NCBI GenBank assembly: GCA_947489585.1
Contig: CANLEE010000001.1
Location: 1-64,000, forward strand
Origin: an uncultured Psychroserpens sp.
GTDB taxonomy: Bacteria > Bacteroidota > Bacteroidia > Flavobacteriales > Flavobacteriaceae
Reading direction: 5' to 3'
Length of the DNA: 64,000 nt
The position numbers were made by a program, and so were the translations under genes. Positions 1-10,776 of this stretch are shown here, in pieces. The notes beneath the pieces were generated by a model. The model ran no database searches and was not told the DNA's origin. It worked only from the letters and a program-made list of their open reading frames with translations. The first letter of the stretch is position 1; each line of letters begins with the position of its first letter.

Positions 1-2160
1 TCTAAACAAATTTGGTAGGTTACTGTATAAGTTCCTGCTGTACTTCCTGCTGGAATATCAATTGTTCCATCGGTATTAATCGAAACACCTGTTAAGCCAC
101 CATCATTAGTGATGCTGATATTATCTGAAATATTACCATCAGTTGCTGCTACACCATCGGCTGTATCTGTGCCGTTACCATTATCATTAAACACACTCGC
201 TGTTGTGCCACCTGCTGCTGAATCAATTGTCGCTGCACTAAAATCATCATCCTGCGCATCAATACTTGGGTCAACTACGATAGTCACATCGGCTGTATCA
301 CATATTGTTGGGTCTACATCTAAACAAATTTGGTAGGTTACTGTATAAGTTCCTGCTGTACTTCCTGCTGGAATATCAATTGTTCCATCGGTATTAATCG
401 AAACACCTGTTAAGCCACCATCATTAGTAATGCTAATATTATCTGAAATATTACCATCGGTTGCTGCTACACCATCGGCTGTATCTGTGCCGTTACCATT
501 ATCATTAAACACACTCGCCGTTGTGCCACCTGCTGCTGAATCTATTGTCGCTGCACTGAAATCATCATCCTGCGCATCAATACTTGGGTCAACTACGATA
601 GTCACATCAGCTGTATCACATATTGTTGGGTCTACATCTAAACAAATTTGGTAGGTTACTGTATAAGTTCCTGCTGTACTTCCTGCTGGAATACCAATTG
701 TTCCATCTGTATTGATTGAAACACCTGTTAAGCCACCATCATTAGTGATGCTGATATTATCTGAAATATTACCATCGGTTGCTGCTACACCATCGGCTGT
801 ATCTGTGCCGTTACCATTATCGTTAAATACACTCGCCGTTGTTCCTCCTGCTGCTGAATCTATTGTCGCTGCACTGAAATCATCATCCTGTGCATCGATA
901 CTTGGGTCAACTACGATAGTCACATCGGCTGTATCACATATTGTTGGGTCTACATCTAAACAAATTTGGTAGGTTACTGTATAAGTTCCTGCTGTACTTC
1001 CTGCTGGAATATCAATTGTTCCATCGGTATTGATTGAAACACCTGTTAAGCCACCATCATTAGTGATGCTGATATTATCTGAAATATTACCATCAGTTGC
1101 TGCTACACCATCGGCTGTATCTGTGCCGTTACCATTATCATTAAACACACTCGCCGTTGTGCCACCTGCTGCTGAATCTATTGTCGCTGCACTGAAATCA
1201 TCATCCTGCGCATCAATACTTGGGTCAACTACGATAGTCACATCAGCTGTATCACATATTGTTGGGTCTACATCTAAACAAATTTGGTAGGTTACTGTAT
1301 AAGTTCCACCTGTACTTCCTGCTGGAATATCAATTGTTCCATCGGTATTGATTGAAACACCTGTTAAGCCACCATCATTAGTGATGCTGATATTATCTGA
1401 AATATTACCATCAGTTGCTGCTACACCATCGGCTGTATCTGTGCCGTTACCATTATCATTAAACACACTCGCCGTTGTGCCACCTGCTGCTGAATCTATT
1501 GTCGCTGCACTAAAATCATCATCCTGCGCATCAATACTTGGGTCAACTACGATAGTCACATCGGCTGTATCACATATTGTTGGGTCTACATCTAAACAAA
1601 TTTGGTAGGTTACTGTATAAGTTCCTGCTGTACTTCCTGCTGGAATATCAATTGTTCCATCGGTATTAATCGAAACACCTGTTAAGCCACCATCATTAGT
1701 GATGCTGATATTATCTGAAATATTACCATCGGTTGCTGCTACACCATCGGCTGTATCTGTGCCGTTACCATTATCGTTAAATACACTTGCTGTTGTGCCA
1801 CCTGCTGCTGAATCTATTGTCGCTGCACTAAAATCATCATCCTGCGCATCAATACTTGGGTCAACTACGATAGTCACATCAGCTGTATCACATATTGTTG
1901 GGTCTACATCTAAACAAATTTGGTAGGTTACTGTATAAGTTCCACCTGTACTTCCTGCTGGAATATCGATTGTTCCATCGGTATTGATTGAAACACCTGT
2001 TAAGCCACCATCATTAGTGATGCTGATATTATCTGAAATGTTACCATCGGTTGCTGCTACAAAATCAGCATCATCAGCTCCATTTCCGTTATCATCAAAC
2101 ACACTTGCTGTTGTGCCACCAGTTAATCCATTAATTGGTGTTCCACTGAAATCGTCATCT
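1..2160 (-). repeat. Tandem 318-bp (106-aa) coding repeats, six full copies plus a partial
   Basis: The sequence starting tctaaacaaatttggtag recurs at 1, 319, 637, 955, 1273, 1591 and 1909, an exact 318-bp period. Copies differ by only a few bases, many of them synonymous. The copy nearest the N-terminus (about 1841-2160) is diverged at its start ([10 protein letters not shown] against [21 protein letters not shown] against [11 protein letters not shown]). Each unit encodes an acidic beta-rich module containing [24 protein letters not shown] and TVVVDPS-like strands. The array continues past the window edge. Confidence 0.97.
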
Positions 2161-3257
2161 TCAGCAATAATTCTATCACATGCTGAAGCATCACTAGCAT
2201 CTAAAACAGCTGCAGTACTCGCTTGTGCTAATGAGGTTCCGCCAATATCAGTAGGAACTCCTACACCATTGACCTGACCTTCATCAATATCTGCTAAATT
2301 ATCACTTGTTGTTAAATCTAAAGGTGTAAACCCTCCAGCTGCTTCTACAGTATCTGGACAACCATCATTATCACTGTCTGTATCAAAATGATTAGGAATA
2401 CCGTCACCATCAAAATCATATACATCTGGAACACCATCATTATTGGCATCTATATAACTAGTTGTACTACCATCTCCGCCAATATTATCATCAAAAACAT
2501 CTTTCCAGTTTGGTATGTTATCACCATCTTCGTCTCCATCAGGATCATTACCGCCAGCTTCATTGACATCTAAAATACCATCATTATCATCATCTAAATC
2601 AACATCGTCAAATATCCCGTCATCATCTTCATCTGGTTGCTCAATAGCGTCTAAGGTTATAGATATTTGTACTGATTCCCACATTGTAGCATCAAAAGGC
2701 ACTCCAGGAGCATTATTACCTGGTTGAAATGTAAAATCTTCGGATGCTGATGAGGCGTAAAATCTAAACCTAGTGGTCTCCCAAGAATTTTGTGTCACGC
2801 TTGGCTTAAACTGACTAGGGTTTGTTCCTACCTGATACCTAAAAGCATCAATATGAAGTTGAGAGTATCCACTTGACAACCAACTTCCTGAATATACAGT
2901 AACTTCGTAGAGTCTCCCAGGTATTAAACCTGTCATTGTTGTTCGTACAGTTTCTTCAAAACCTGCTGGTCCTAAATCTCTTAAAGACAACCAAGACGTA
3001 TGACCATTAGGTGGTAATGGAATCGGTTGAGCATCCCAACTTCCTACAATAGCTGCATTAACAGAATCTGAAACATCAGGAGTTCCACCTCCATCTACCC
3101 AACCAGCTGGCGCGCAATTAAAACAATTTTGACTTCCAGTTGGGTCCGTGGTATTGCCTGTTTGTGCTATCGATTGTCCAACAATAGATTGGGACAACAA
3201 GAACACAATTAAAAAAGCAATGGATTTTAAAAACGAGAATCGAGTAAAGATTTTCAT
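1..3257 (-). CDS. Large secreted repeat adhesin-like protein (partial, C-terminus off window)
   Basis: The reading frame is open from an ATG at 3257 to the left edge, about 1085 codons, with no stop. Residues 1-32 form a signal peptide ([19 protein letters not shown]). A domain of about 240 residues follows that looks like a secreted carbohydrate- or surface-binding module (not identified). Next comes an Asp-rich stretch resembling thrombospondin type-3 or calcium-binding repeats ([28 protein letters not shown]). From about residue 366 onward the protein consists of 106-residue acidic repeats. Calcium-stabilised stalks of this kind are typical of T9SS-exported surface adhesins; a T9SS sorting domain would be expected at the unseen C-terminus. 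The function is inferred from architecture only. Confidence 0.85.
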   Translation of the reverse strand, partial: MKIFTRFSFLKSIAFLIVFLLSQSIVGQSIAQTGNTTDPTGSQNCFNCAPAGWVDGGGTPDVSDSVNAAIVGSWDAQPIPLPPNGHTSWLSLRDLGPAGFEETVRTTMTGLIPGRLYEVTVYSGSWLSSGYSQLHIDAFRYQVGTNPSQFKPSVTQNSWETTRFRFYASSASEDFTFQPGNNAPGVPFDATMWESVQISITLDAIEQPDEDDDGIFDDVDLDDDNDGILDVNEAGGNDPDGDEDGDNIPNWKDVFDDNIGGDGSTTSYIDANNDGVPDVYDFDGDGIPNHFDTDSDNDGCPDTVEAAGGFTPLDLTTSDNLADIDEGQVNGVGVPTDIGGTSLAQASTAAVLDASDASACDRIIAEDDDFSGTPINGLTGGTTASVFDDNGNGADDADFVAATDGNISDNISITNDGGLTGVSINTDGTIDIPAGSTGGTYTVTYQICLDVDPTICDTADVTIVVDPSIDAQDDDFSAATIDSAAGGTTASVFNDNGNGTDTADGVAATDGNISDNISITNDGGLTGVSINTDGTIDIPAGSTAGTYTVTYQICLDVDPTICDTADVTIVVDPSIDAQDDDFSAATIDSAAGGTTASVFNDNGNGTDTADGVAATDGNISDNISITNDGGLTGVSINTDGTIDIPAGSTGGTYTVTYQICLDVDPTICDTADVTIVVDPSIDAQDDDFSAATIDSAAGGTTASVFNDNGNGTDTADGVAATDGNISDNISITNDGGLTGVSINTDGTIDIPAGSTAGTYTVTYQICLDVDPTICDTADVTIVVDPSIDAQDDDFSAATIDSAAGGTTASVFNDNGNGTDTADGVAATDGNISDNISITNDGGLTGVSINTDGTIGIPAGSTAGTYTVTYQICLDVDPTICDTADVTIVVDPSIDAQDDDFSAATIDSAAGGTTASVFNDNGNGTDTADGVAATDGNISDNISITNDGGLTGVSINTDGTIDIPAGSTAGTYTVTYQICLDVDPTICDTADVTIVVDPSIDAQDDDFSAATIDSAAGGTTASVFNDNGNGTDTADGVAATDGNISDNISITNDGGLTGVSINTDGTIDIPAGSTAGTYTVTYQICL

Positions 3258-3629
3258 ATATAGTTAGTGTAAATTATTTATCATCAATTTTAATTATAGA
3301 TAGATTATTTAACACCCATACAAACCTTACATATTGAAACAAAAAAAAGCCCTTCACATACACATTCGTATGTAAAAAAGGCAACATCTTATTTTTTGTA
3401 GGCTCAAAATAGTGCTATTAATCTATTTATTTATGGTAAAACCATATAGAGGGACATTTATATTTTCAAAAGTACTCATTCTATCTTATGAGCAATTTCT
3501 TTTCGCTGATGTTTTTAAAATACTCGATGAAATGCGAAATTTCATACTTTTTGATGATTAAAATGTCTTATTTGTAAGATACAAAATAATTAGATGCTCT
3601 GTTTTTATCATAAATAATTTAATAACATA
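3258..3629. other. Intergenic region between divergent adhesin and prfC genes
   Basis: This 372-bp AT-rich stretch has no supported gene. It holds a small hairpin (ACATAC, 6-base loop, GTATGT at about 3356-3373). It must contain the promoter of the minus-strand adhesin, but I see no clean TAnnTTTG match for it. Confidence 0.5.
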
Positions 3630-3637
3630 TATATTTG
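3630..3637 (+). promoter_or_regulatory. Candidate -7 promoter element of prfC
   Basis: TATATTTG matches the Bacteroidota -7 consensus TAnnTTTG. A TTG -33 element at ideal spacing is not obvious. Transcription would begin near 3641, after the upstream TTG at 3635, so this element supports the ATG at 3656 as the prfC start. Confidence 0.5.
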
Positions 3638-3655
3638 CAACCACTAAAAATAAGC

Positions 3656-5245
3656 ATGAGTTTTATTAAAGAAATCAATAGAAGACGCACCTTTGGGATC
3701 ATCTCACATCCAGATGCAGGGAAGACTACATTAACCGAAAAGTTATTATTATTTGGAGGAGCCATCCAAGAAGCTGGTGCTGTCAAAAGTAATAAGATAA
3801 AAAAAGGTGCCACAAGTGACTTTATGGAAATTGAACGTCAACGTGGTATATCTGTAGCGACATCTGTATTAGCATTTGAATATGATGGTATCAAAATAAA
3901 CATTCTTGATACACCTGGTCACAAGGATTTTGCTGAGGACACTTTTAGAACACTTACAGCTGTTGATAGCGTTATTGTCGTTATTGATGTTGCCAAAGGT
4001 GTTGAGGAGCAAACTGAAAAGCTTGTTGAAGTATGTCGAATGCGAAACATACCGATGATTGTCTTTATTAATAAAATGGACCGTGAGGGTAAAGATGCAT
4101 TCGATTTATTAGATGAAATAGAACAGAAGCTTGGTTTAAAGGTTGTTCCCCTTAGTTTTCCAATAGGAATGGGTTATGATTTTAAAGGGATTTACAATAT
4201 TTGGGAAAAAAATGTCAATTTATTTAGCGGTGACAGTAGAAAAGACATCGAAGAGACTATTGAGATTAGTGATCTAACTTCTTCAGAATTAGATTCTCTT
4301 ATTGGAGAAAAAGCGGCTCAAACCCTTAGAGAAGAAATAGAATTGGTTGATGGTATCTATCCTCAATTTGATAAAGAAGCTTATTTAGATGGTCAATTAC
4401 AGCCTGTCTTTTTTGGGTCAGCTTTAAATAATTTTGGAGTTCGTGAACTTTTAGATTGTTTTGTTGACATTGCACCTAAGCCAAGGCCAAAACATAGTGA
4501 AGAACGCCTAGTAAAGCCAGATGAAAACAAGTTTACTGGTTTTGTATTTAAGATTCATGCTAATATGGATCCAAACCATAGAAACCGTTTAGCGTTTATA
4601 AAAATTGTATCAGGCGAATTCAAACGAAATACACCTTACCTCCATGTAAGGCATAATAAGAAACTGAAATTTTCTAGTCCGAATGCTTTTTTTGCTGAAA
4701 AGAAAGAGATTGTAGACATCTCCTTCCCAGGAGATATTGTAGGATTACAAGACACAGGGAACTTTAAAATTGGCGATACATTAACTGAAGGTGAAGTCCT
4801 TAATTATAAAGGTGTTCCAAGCTTTTCTCCAGAACATTTTAGATATATTAATAATGCTGACCCATTAAAATCTAAACAACTTAATAAAGGTATTGACCAA
4901 CTTATGGATGAGGGTGTTGCGCAATTGTTCACCTTAGAACTTAACGGAAGAAAGGTCATTGGTACGGTAGGTGCGCTTCAATATGAAGTTATTCAATATC
5001 GTTTAGAGCATGAATATGGTGCCAAGTGTACCTATGAAAACCTTAATGTACATAAGGCGTGTTGGATTGAAGCTGATGATGTAAAAAGTGATGAGTATAA
5101 AGAATTTTTAAGAGTAAAACAACGTTTTTTGGCTAAGGATAAGCAAGGACAACTAGTATTTTTGGCAGATTCAGCGTTTTCTTTACAGATGACTCAGCAG
5201 AAATATTCTAGCATTAAATTCCATTTTACTTCAGAATTTCAATAA
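3656..5245 (+). CDS. prfC: Peptide chain release factor 3
   Basis: A 529-aa translational GTPase that recycles RF1/RF2 from the ribosome after peptide release. The G-domain motifs are visible: HPDAGKTT near residues 18-25, DTPGHKDF, and NKMD. The start [18 protein letters not shown] matches the family. An in-frame TTG 21 bases upstream would add seven residues but overlaps the likely promoter, so I chose the ATG. The length is normal. It is transcribed divergently from the adhesin and stands alone. Confidence 0.97.
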   Translation: MSFIKEINRRRTFGIISHPDAGKTTLTEKLLLFGGAIQEAGAVKSNKIKKGATSDFMEIERQRGISVATSVLAFEYDGIKINILDTPGHKDFAEDTFRTLTAVDSVIVVIDVAKGVEEQTEKLVEVCRMRNIPMIVFINKMDREGKDAFDLLDEIEQKLGLKVVPLSFPIGMGYDFKGIYNIWEKNVNLFSGDSRKDIEETIEISDLTSSELDSLIGEKAAQTLREEIELVDGIYPQFDKEAYLDGQLQPVFFGSALNNFGVRELLDCFVDIAPKPRPKHSEERLVKPDENKFTGFVFKIHANMDPNHRNRLAFIKIVSGEFKRNTPYLHVRHNKKLKFSSPNAFFAEKKEIVDISFPGDIVGLQDTGNFKIGDTLTEGEVLNYKGVPSFSPEHFRYINNADPLKSKQLNKGIDQLMDEGVAQLFTLELNGRKVIGTVGALQYEVIQYRLEHEYGAKCTYENLNVHKACWIEADDVKSDEYKEFLRVKQRFLAKDKQGQLVFLADSAFSLQMTQQKYSSIKFHFTSEFQ

Positions 5246-5387
5246 AAATTTGATGTCATTCATCTAAAATTTTCGAATAAATTTGTTTTTTATCGATGAT
5301 TTCATACTTTTAAACGGTAATTAAGTTACGATAACGTTTTAGTTATATAAATTTAATACTAGATTCAAACCCCAAAATTGATCTACA

Positions 5388-5615
5388 ATGAAAACAATTC
5401 CTAACGTTTTCAGTAATAGCGATATTACTGTAACCTACAATCCGTGTAAATGTATTAACGCTGAGCGTTGTGCAAAAGAACTTTCCAATGTATTTAGACA
5501 ATCTGTTATTCCTTGGATAGATCTTGATGGTGCTTCCACAAAAAAAATTATTAAACAAGTTAAGAAGTGCCCTTCTGGTGCTTTGCAATTTTATGTCAAT
5601 CAAGAAGTGGCGTAA
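5388..5615 (+). CDS. Small divergent 4Fe-4S mono-cluster protein (Fer4_19/YjdI type)
   Basis: A 75-aa protein. Four cysteines (CKC near residue 21, ERC near 27, and KKCPSGAL near 62) with a Cys-Pro near the C-terminal end fit the YjdI-like family of single-cluster iron-sulfur proteins. The function is unknown; family members are often fused or adjacent to acetyltransferases. It lies 142 bp after prfC, probably with its own promoter (TAAATTTA near 5347), and is followed by a strong terminator at 5792. Confidence 0.8.
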   Translation: MKTIPNVFSNSDITVTYNPCKCINAERCAKELSNVFRQSVIPWIDLDGASTKKIIKQVKKCPSGALQFYVNQEVA

Positions 5616-5791
5616 TGATTTTTGTCTTGTTGAAGTTGTTATATAATTTTCTTAAAAGAAAATATATACAAAGAGTGAAGCTAGCTAAAGTAGCTGTAGA
5701 TATCCTATAGATTCGAATTAGTTAATTTCGAAGTCTAATACCTTAACTTTTTATAAACCTCACTGACCTAATAACAAAATTTCAATAAAAG

Positions 5792-5822
5792 AGCCTTTGA
5801 ATAATTCAAAGGCTTTTTTTTA
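5792..5822 (+). terminator. Intrinsic terminator after the Fe-S protein gene
   Basis: AGCCTTTGAA, loop TAA, TTCAAAGGCT, then eight T residues: a perfect 10-bp stem. It could also stop the DUF3467 transcript from the other strand, where the U-tract is weaker. Confidence 0.85.
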
Positions 5823-5871
5823 TGCTTGACCAGTTGGGCCAAAATTCAATGGTATTGGTGGTTGCTCGTAA
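5820..5871 (-). pseudogene. Remnant of a second DUF3467 3' end
   Basis: The 48 bases at 5824-5871 match 46 of 48 with the true DUF3467 3' end at 5932-5979, and the stop codon is also kept (TAA at 5820-5822, overlapping the terminator T-run). The remnant reads PPIPLNFGPTGQA-stop against PPMPLNFGPTGQA-stop. The two mismatches in the block and the one in the last Ala codon (GCA for GCT) all fall at third codon positions. No matching sequence is visible upstream of it, so this is a decayed tandem paralogue or a partial duplication. Confidence 0.75.
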
Positions 5872-5927
5872 AAACATTTCAAGCACCACCATAAATGCTA
5901 AAACAAATTCATAATTTGCCTATAATC

Positions 5928-6242
5928 TTAAGCTTGACCAGTTGGACCAAAATTCAATGGCATTGGTGGTTGCTCGTAATCTTTAATTTCACCATGTGCC
6001 TTTTCAAATCGTTTTATATTACCATCTAAGGCTTTTAATAAACGCTTGGCGTGTTGTGGTGTTAATATAATTCTGGATTTCACTTTACTCTTTGGTGTTC
6101 CAGGCATAACGCTTACAAAGTCAATAACGAATTCGGAAACCGAATGATTAATAATCGCTAAGTTAGAATACGTGCCTTCAGCAGTTTTCTCATCCAATTC
6201 AATATTTATTCCTGGTTTTTTTGGTTTATTATCTTCTGCCAT
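5928..6242 (-). CDS. DUF3467 family protein
   Basis: A 104-aa hypothetical protein of the DUF3467 family, commonly found directly downstream of rpoC in Bacteroidota. It has an acidic N-terminus (NIELDEKTAEGTYSNLAII), a central strand-rich part with VIDFVSVMPG, and a helix RIILTPQHAKRLLKALDGNIKRFE. The molecular function is unknown. A bidirectional terminator separates it from rpoC, so it is probably transcribed independently. A short inverted repeat at 6259-6276 precedes it. Confidence 0.9.
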   Translation of the reverse strand: MAEDNKPKKPGINIELDEKTAEGTYSNLAIINHSVSEFVIDFVSVMPGTPKSKVKSRIILTPQHAKRLLKALDGNIKRFEKAHGEIKDYEQPPMPLNFGPTGQA

Positions 6243-6258
6243 TGCAAACTTGTTTATG

Positions 6259-6276
6259 CTTTCGTATAAACGAAAG
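6259..6276. repeat. Inverted repeat just upstream of DUF3467
   Basis: CTTTCGT, loop ATAA, ACGAAAG: a perfect 7-bp dyad 17 bases before the ATG. It could be an operator or a 5' UTR hairpin that limits translation. No family assignment is possible. Confidence 0.4.
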
Positions 6277-6305
6277 ACTTATTAGTATACTTATTATTTA
6301 TTATT

Positions 6306-6347
6306 AAAAAAGCCTTCATACAAATTAATGCGTGAAGGCTTTTTTTT
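6306..6347 (-). terminator. Bidirectional terminator after rpoC
   Basis: AAAAAAGCCTTCA (6306-6318) and TGAAGGCTTTTTTTT (6333-6347) flank a 14-base loop. On the minus strand it ends the rpoBC transcript 54 bases past the rpoC stop. Confidence 0.85.
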
Positions 6348-6373
6348 ATGATTTGCTACGCTAAATCATCAAC

Positions 6374-6391
6374 TTCCTGCCTTCGCAGGAA
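6374..6391. repeat. Short palindromic element (TTCCTGC-CTTC-GCAGGAA)
   Basis: A perfect 7-bp stem with a CTTC loop between rpoC and its terminator. Related forms occur at 19170-19189 and 34214-34229, so this looks like a small dispersed repeat rather than part of the terminator. Confidence 0.65.
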
Positions 6392-6400
6392 TGACAACTC

Positions 6401-9400
6401 TTAGTTGTAGTTCATCTCTTCTTTTGCTTTCATCATCTCATTAAACTCTTCCTTAGAACCTACAATGATGTTATCAAATTTTCTAACACCAGTTCCAGCC
6501 GGAATTCTATGACCAACAATTACATTTTCTTTTAATCCTTCAAGATCATCAATCTTACCATTTACTGCAGCTTCGTTAAGAACTTTAGTTGTTTCCTGGA
6601 ACGATGCAGCTGAGATAAATGATTTGGTCTGTAATGACGCTCTTGTAATACCTTGCAAGATTGGAGTTGCAGTTGCTGGCTGAGCTTCACGAGCAGTAGC
6701 CAATGCTTTATCCTCTCTACGTAGTATTGAGTTTTCATCTCTTAATTCTCTTGATGTTAAAACTTGACCTGGCTTTAAATTTTCAGAGTCTCCAGCATCT
6801 TCAACCACTTTCAATCCGAAAATTTTATCATTTTCTTCAATGAAATCTGACTTATGAACTAACTGATCTTCTAAGAAAATCGTATCACCAGAATCAATGA
6901 TTCTCACTTTACGCATCATCTGTCTTACAACAACTTCAAAGTGTTTGTCATTAATCTTCACACCTTGTAAACGATATACTTCTTGCACCTCGTTTACTAA
7001 GTATTGCTGAACAGCAGCAGGGCCTTTAATATTTAAAATATCATTAGGCGTTATAGAACCATCAGATAAAGGCATACCAGCTTTTACATAATCATTTTCT
7101 TGTACAAGAATCTGATTAGATAATTTTACTAAGTACTTCTTCACTTCACCAAGCTTAGATTCAATGATAATCTCACGGTTACCTCTTTTAATTTTTCCGA
7201 AGGAAACAACACCATCAATCGCACTTACAACAGCAGGATTAGAAGGGTTACGCGCTTCGAATAATTCAGTTACACGAGGTAAACCACCAGTAATATCACC
7301 TGCTTTTGCAGATTTACGAGGAATCTTAACTAAGATTTTACCAACTTTAATTTTCTCTCCATCATCAATCATAAGGTGTGCTCCAACTGGTAAGTTATAT
7401 GAACGAATTGTTTCACCTTTAGAATCTTCAATATGAAGTGTAGGAATCAATTTCTTATTTCTAGATTCAGAAATTACCTTCTCTTGGAATCCAGTTTGTT
7501 CATCAATTTCTACTTGATATGTTATACCTTGTTCGATGTTTTCGTACTTGACTTTACCAGCAAATTCAGAAATAATTACACCGTTATATGGATCCCATTG
7601 ACAAATCACATCGCCTGTTTTCACTTTACTTCCTGGTTTAACATAGATGAAAGATCCGTAAGGAATATTATTGGTACTTAATGTGATACCTGTTTTAGCA
7701 TCTGTTAACTTTAATTCAGAAGTACGAGAAATAACAACATCAACTGTTTTACCATCATTATCAGTACTCTTAACAGTTTTAAGGTCTTCAATTTCAGCTA
7801 TACCATCAAACTTAACTGCCAATTTGTTTTCTTCGGAAATGTTACCTGCAATACCACCAACGTGGAATGTACGAAGTGTAAGCTGAGTACCAGGTTCTCC
7901 AATTGATTGAGCGGCAACTACACCAACAGCTTCACCTCTTTGTACCATCTTACCTGTCGCTAAATTACGACCATAACACTTAGAGCAAATACCTTTCTTA
8001 GCCTCACAAGTTAATGCCGAACGTACTTCTACTGCATCTAATGCAGATGCCTGAATACGTTTTGCAACAGCATCATCAATGTGACCTCCAGCTTCAACTA
8101 ATAGCTCTTCGGTAATTGGGTCAAATACATCATTTAAAGATGTACGACCTACAATTCTAGCCTCAAGCGTTTCAATAATTTCTTCGTTTTTCTTTAAGGG
8201 TTGAACTTCAATACCTCTTAATGTTCCACAATCTTCAGTGTAGATAATTACATCTTGAGATACATCAACCAAACGACGTGTTAAATAACCAGCATCGGCA
8301 GTTTTAAGTGCTGTATCGGCAAGACCTTTACGTGCACCGTGAGTAGAGATAAAGTATTCTAAAATTGAAAGTCCTTCCTTAAAGTTAGAAAGAATCGGGT
8401 TTTCAATAATTTCCCCACCACCTGCATTAGATTTCTTAGGTTTTGCCATTAATCCACGCATACCTGTTAACTGACGAATCTGTTCTTTAGATCCACGAGC
8501 TCCAGAATCAAGCATCATAAACACCGAGTTGAATCCTTGTTGATCTTCACGAATACGCTTCATAGACAACTCAGTTAATTCAGCATTTGTAGATGTCCAG
8601 ATATCAATAACTTGGTTATAACGTTCGTTGTTTGTTATTAATCCCATGTTATAGTTACCCATAATACCATCAACTAAGCCATTAGCCTTGTCAATCATAC
8701 CTTGCTTTTCAGCTGGAATAATAATATCACCTAAACTAAAAGATAAACCACCTTGAAAGGCAAATTTATATCCTTGTGTTTTTATTTCATCTAAGAAAGA
8801 CGCTGTTTCTGGCACGCTTGTTTTTTTAAGAATACCATGAATAATATCTCTTAAAGATTTCTTAGTTAATACTTCATTTATATATCCTGCAGCAGCTGGT
8901 ACCTTTTCGTTGAAAAGTACACGACCAACTGTTGTTTCAATAATTTGTGTAGTTAACTCGCCTTCTTCATTGAAATCTTGAGTTCTAACTTTAATACCTG
9001 CATTTAATTCTACTTTTTTCTCGTTATAAGCAATTGTTACTTCTTCTGGAGAGTAGAATGTTAAACCTTCACCAATTACAGGAACTTCTTTTGTAGATTT
9101 TCTGTGCTTAGTCATATAATAAAGACCAAGTACCATATCCTGAGAAGGAACTGTTACTGGAGAACCGTTTGCTGGATTTAAAATATTATGTGATGCTAAC
9201 ATCAATAATTGTGCTTCCAAAATCGCTTCTGGACCTAACGGTAAATGCACAGCCATTTGATCACCATCAAAATCGGCATTAAATGCAGTACACACTAATG
9301 GGTGTAACTGAATAGCTTTCCCTTCAATTAATTTTGGCTGGAATGCTTGAATACCAAGTCTGTGTAATGTTGGAGCACGGTTTAGTAATACAGGATGTCC

Positions 9401-10702
9401 CTTAAGAACATTCTCTAAGATATCCCAAACAACAGGCTCTTTTCTATCTATAATTTTCTTTGCAGATTTTACAGTTTTTACAATTCCTCTTTCAATCAAT
9501 TTTCTGATAATAAAAGGTTTGTAAAGCTCTGCTGCCATATTTTTAGGCAATCCGCATTCAAATAATTTTAATTCTGGTCCAACAACAATTACCGAACGTG
9601 CAGAATAATCAACACGCTTACCAAGTAAGTTTTGACGGAAACGTCCTTGCTTACCTTTTAATGAATCGGATAATGATTTTAATGGTCTGTTAGAATCTGT
9701 TTTTACTGCTGAAGCTTTACGTGTGTTATCAAATAATGAATCCACAGATTCTTGTAACATACGCTTCTCATTACGAAGAATAACTTCTGGAGCTTTAATT
9801 TCAACCAAACGCTTTAAACGGTTGTTACGAATAATAACACGACGATAAAGATCATTTAAATCTGATGTTGCAAAACGTCCACCATCTAAAGGCACTAATG
9901 GTCTTAATTCTGGCGGAATGATTGGAATAGCCTTCATAATCATCCACTCTGGTCTATTCTCTCTATTTGCATTAGAATCTCTAAATGCTTCAACAACTTG
10001 TAAACGCTTTAAAGCTTCAGTTTTACGTTGTTTAGACGTTTCAGTATTTGCTTTATGACGTAATTCAAATGATAATTCGTTTAAATCGATTCTTGATAGT
10101 AATTCGATTAAACATTCTGCTCCCATTTTAGCGATAAATTTATTTGGGTCTGTATCATCTAAATGCCTATTTTCCTGAGGAAGAGCTTCCATGATGTTTA
10201 GGTACTCTTCTTCGGTTAAGAAATCCATTTTTTGTAATGGTTCTCCTTCTGCATTTTTAGCTTCACCTGCTTGAATTACAACATAACGTTCATAATAGAT
10301 AATCATATCTAAACGTTTAGATGGTAAACCAAGTAAGTATCCAATTTTATTTGGTAACGAACGGAAGTACCATATGTGAGCTACAGGCACAACAAGGTTG
10401 ATATGTCCTACGCGATCACGACGTACTTTCTTTTCTGTTACTTCAACACCACAACGGTCACAAACGATTCCCTTGTAGCGTATTCTTTTATATTTACCAC
10501 AAGCACATTCAAAATCCTTTACAGGACCAAAAATACGCTCACAGAATAAACCATCACGTTCAGGTTTATGTGTTCGATAATTAATAGTTTCTGGTTTTAA
10601 AACTTCACCACGAGAAGCTGCTAAAACAGATTCTGGAGATGCTAGACCAATTGAGATTTTACTAAATCTCTGTATTGTATTCTTATCTTGTCTTCTTGCC
10701 AT
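6401..10702 (-). CDS. rpoC: DNA-directed RNA polymerase beta' subunit
   Basis: A 1433-aa catalytic subunit. Visible motifs: the N-terminal zinc site ([20 protein letters not shown]), the active-site Mg loop [10 protein letters not shown], and the second zinc site ([13 protein letters not shown]). I start it at the ATG at 10702 ([15 protein letters not shown]), as in relatives. An upstream TTG at 10726 would add eight residues but lies inside an inverted repeat. It follows rpoB by 74 bases, most likely in the same transcript. Confidence 0.98.
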   Translation of the reverse strand: MARRQDKNTIQRFSKISIGLASPESVLAASRGEVLKPETINYRTHKPERDGLFCERIFGPVKDFECACGKYKRIRYKGIVCDRCGVEVTEKKVRRDRVGHINLVVPVAHIWYFRSLPNKIGYLLGLPSKRLDMIIYYERYVVIQAGEAKNAEGEPLQKMDFLTEEEYLNIMEALPQENRHLDDTDPNKFIAKMGAECLIELLSRIDLNELSFELRHKANTETSKQRKTEALKRLQVVEAFRDSNANRENRPEWMIMKAIPIIPPELRPLVPLDGGRFATSDLNDLYRRVIIRNNRLKRLVEIKAPEVILRNEKRMLQESVDSLFDNTRKASAVKTDSNRPLKSLSDSLKGKQGRFRQNLLGKRVDYSARSVIVVGPELKLFECGLPKNMAAELYKPFIIRKLIERGIVKTVKSAKKIIDRKEPVVWDILENVLKGHPVLLNRAPTLHRLGIQAFQPKLIEGKAIQLHPLVCTAFNADFDGDQMAVHLPLGPEAILEAQLLMLASHNILNPANGSPVTVPSQDMVLGLYYMTKHRKSTKEVPVIGEGLTFYSPEEVTIAYNEKKVELNAGIKVRTQDFNEEGELTTQIIETTVGRVLFNEKVPAAAGYINEVLTKKSLRDIIHGILKKTSVPETASFLDEIKTQGYKFAFQGGLSFSLGDIIIPAEKQGMIDKANGLVDGIMGNYNMGLITNNERYNQVIDIWTSTNAELTELSMKRIREDQQGFNSVFMMLDSGARGSKEQIRQLTGMRGLMAKPKKSNAGGGEIIENPILSNFKEGLSILEYFISTHGARKGLADTALKTADAGYLTRRLVDVSQDVIIYTEDCGTLRGIEVQPLKKNEEIIETLEARIVGRTSLNDVFDPITEELLVEAGGHIDDAVAKRIQASALDAVEVRSALTCEAKKGICSKCYGRNLATGKMVQRGEAVGVVAAQSIGEPGTQLTLRTFHVGGIAGNISEENKLAVKFDGIAEIEDLKTVKSTDNDGKTVDVVISRTSELKLTDAKTGITLSTNNIPYGSFIYVKPGSKVKTGDVICQWDPYNGVIISEFAGKVKYENIEQGITYQVEIDEQTGFQEKVISESRNKKLIPTLHIEDSKGETIRSYNLPVGAHLMIDDGEKIKVGKILVKIPRKSAKAGDITGGLPRVTELFEARNPSNPAVVSAIDGVVSFGKIKRGNREIIIESKLGEVKKYLVKLSNQILVQENDYVKAGMPLSDGSITPNDILNIKGPAAVQQYLVNEVQEVYRLQGVKINDKHFEVVVRQMMRKVRIIDSGDTIFLEDQLVHKSDFIEENDKIFGLKVVEDAGDSENLKPGQVLTSRELRDENSILRREDKALATAREAQPATATPILQGITRASLQTKSFISAASFQETTKVLNEAAVNGKIDDLEGLKENVIVGHRIPAGTGVRKFDNIIVGSKEEFNEMMKAKEEMNYN

Positions 10703-10724
10703 TTCTTTATAGTATTCAGTAATC

Positions 10725-10763
10725 AATATTCAGTTACCAGTTTTTAACTACTAACTGAATATT
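10725..10763 (-). promoter_or_regulatory. Hairpin in the rpoB-rpoC spacer
   Basis: AATATTCAGTTA (10725-10736) and TAACTGAATATT (10752-10763) form a perfect 12-bp stem. The 15-base loop contains a further AGTT-TTT-AACT stem. There is no U-tract, so it is more likely a processing or stability element than a terminator. Confidence 0.6.
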
Positions 10764-10776
10764 TCAAACTGTTTAA

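Noticed and set aside
1..2160. Possible CRISPR array or satellite DNA
   Set aside because: The period is 318 bp with no spacers, and the sequence keeps an open coding frame; it is a protein repeat.
109..2277. Series of 75-97 aa plus-strand reading frames repeated every 318 bp
   Set aside because: They are the antisense shadow of the repeated minus-strand adhesin gene, whose frame is open for about 1085 codons with a signal peptide and sensible domains.
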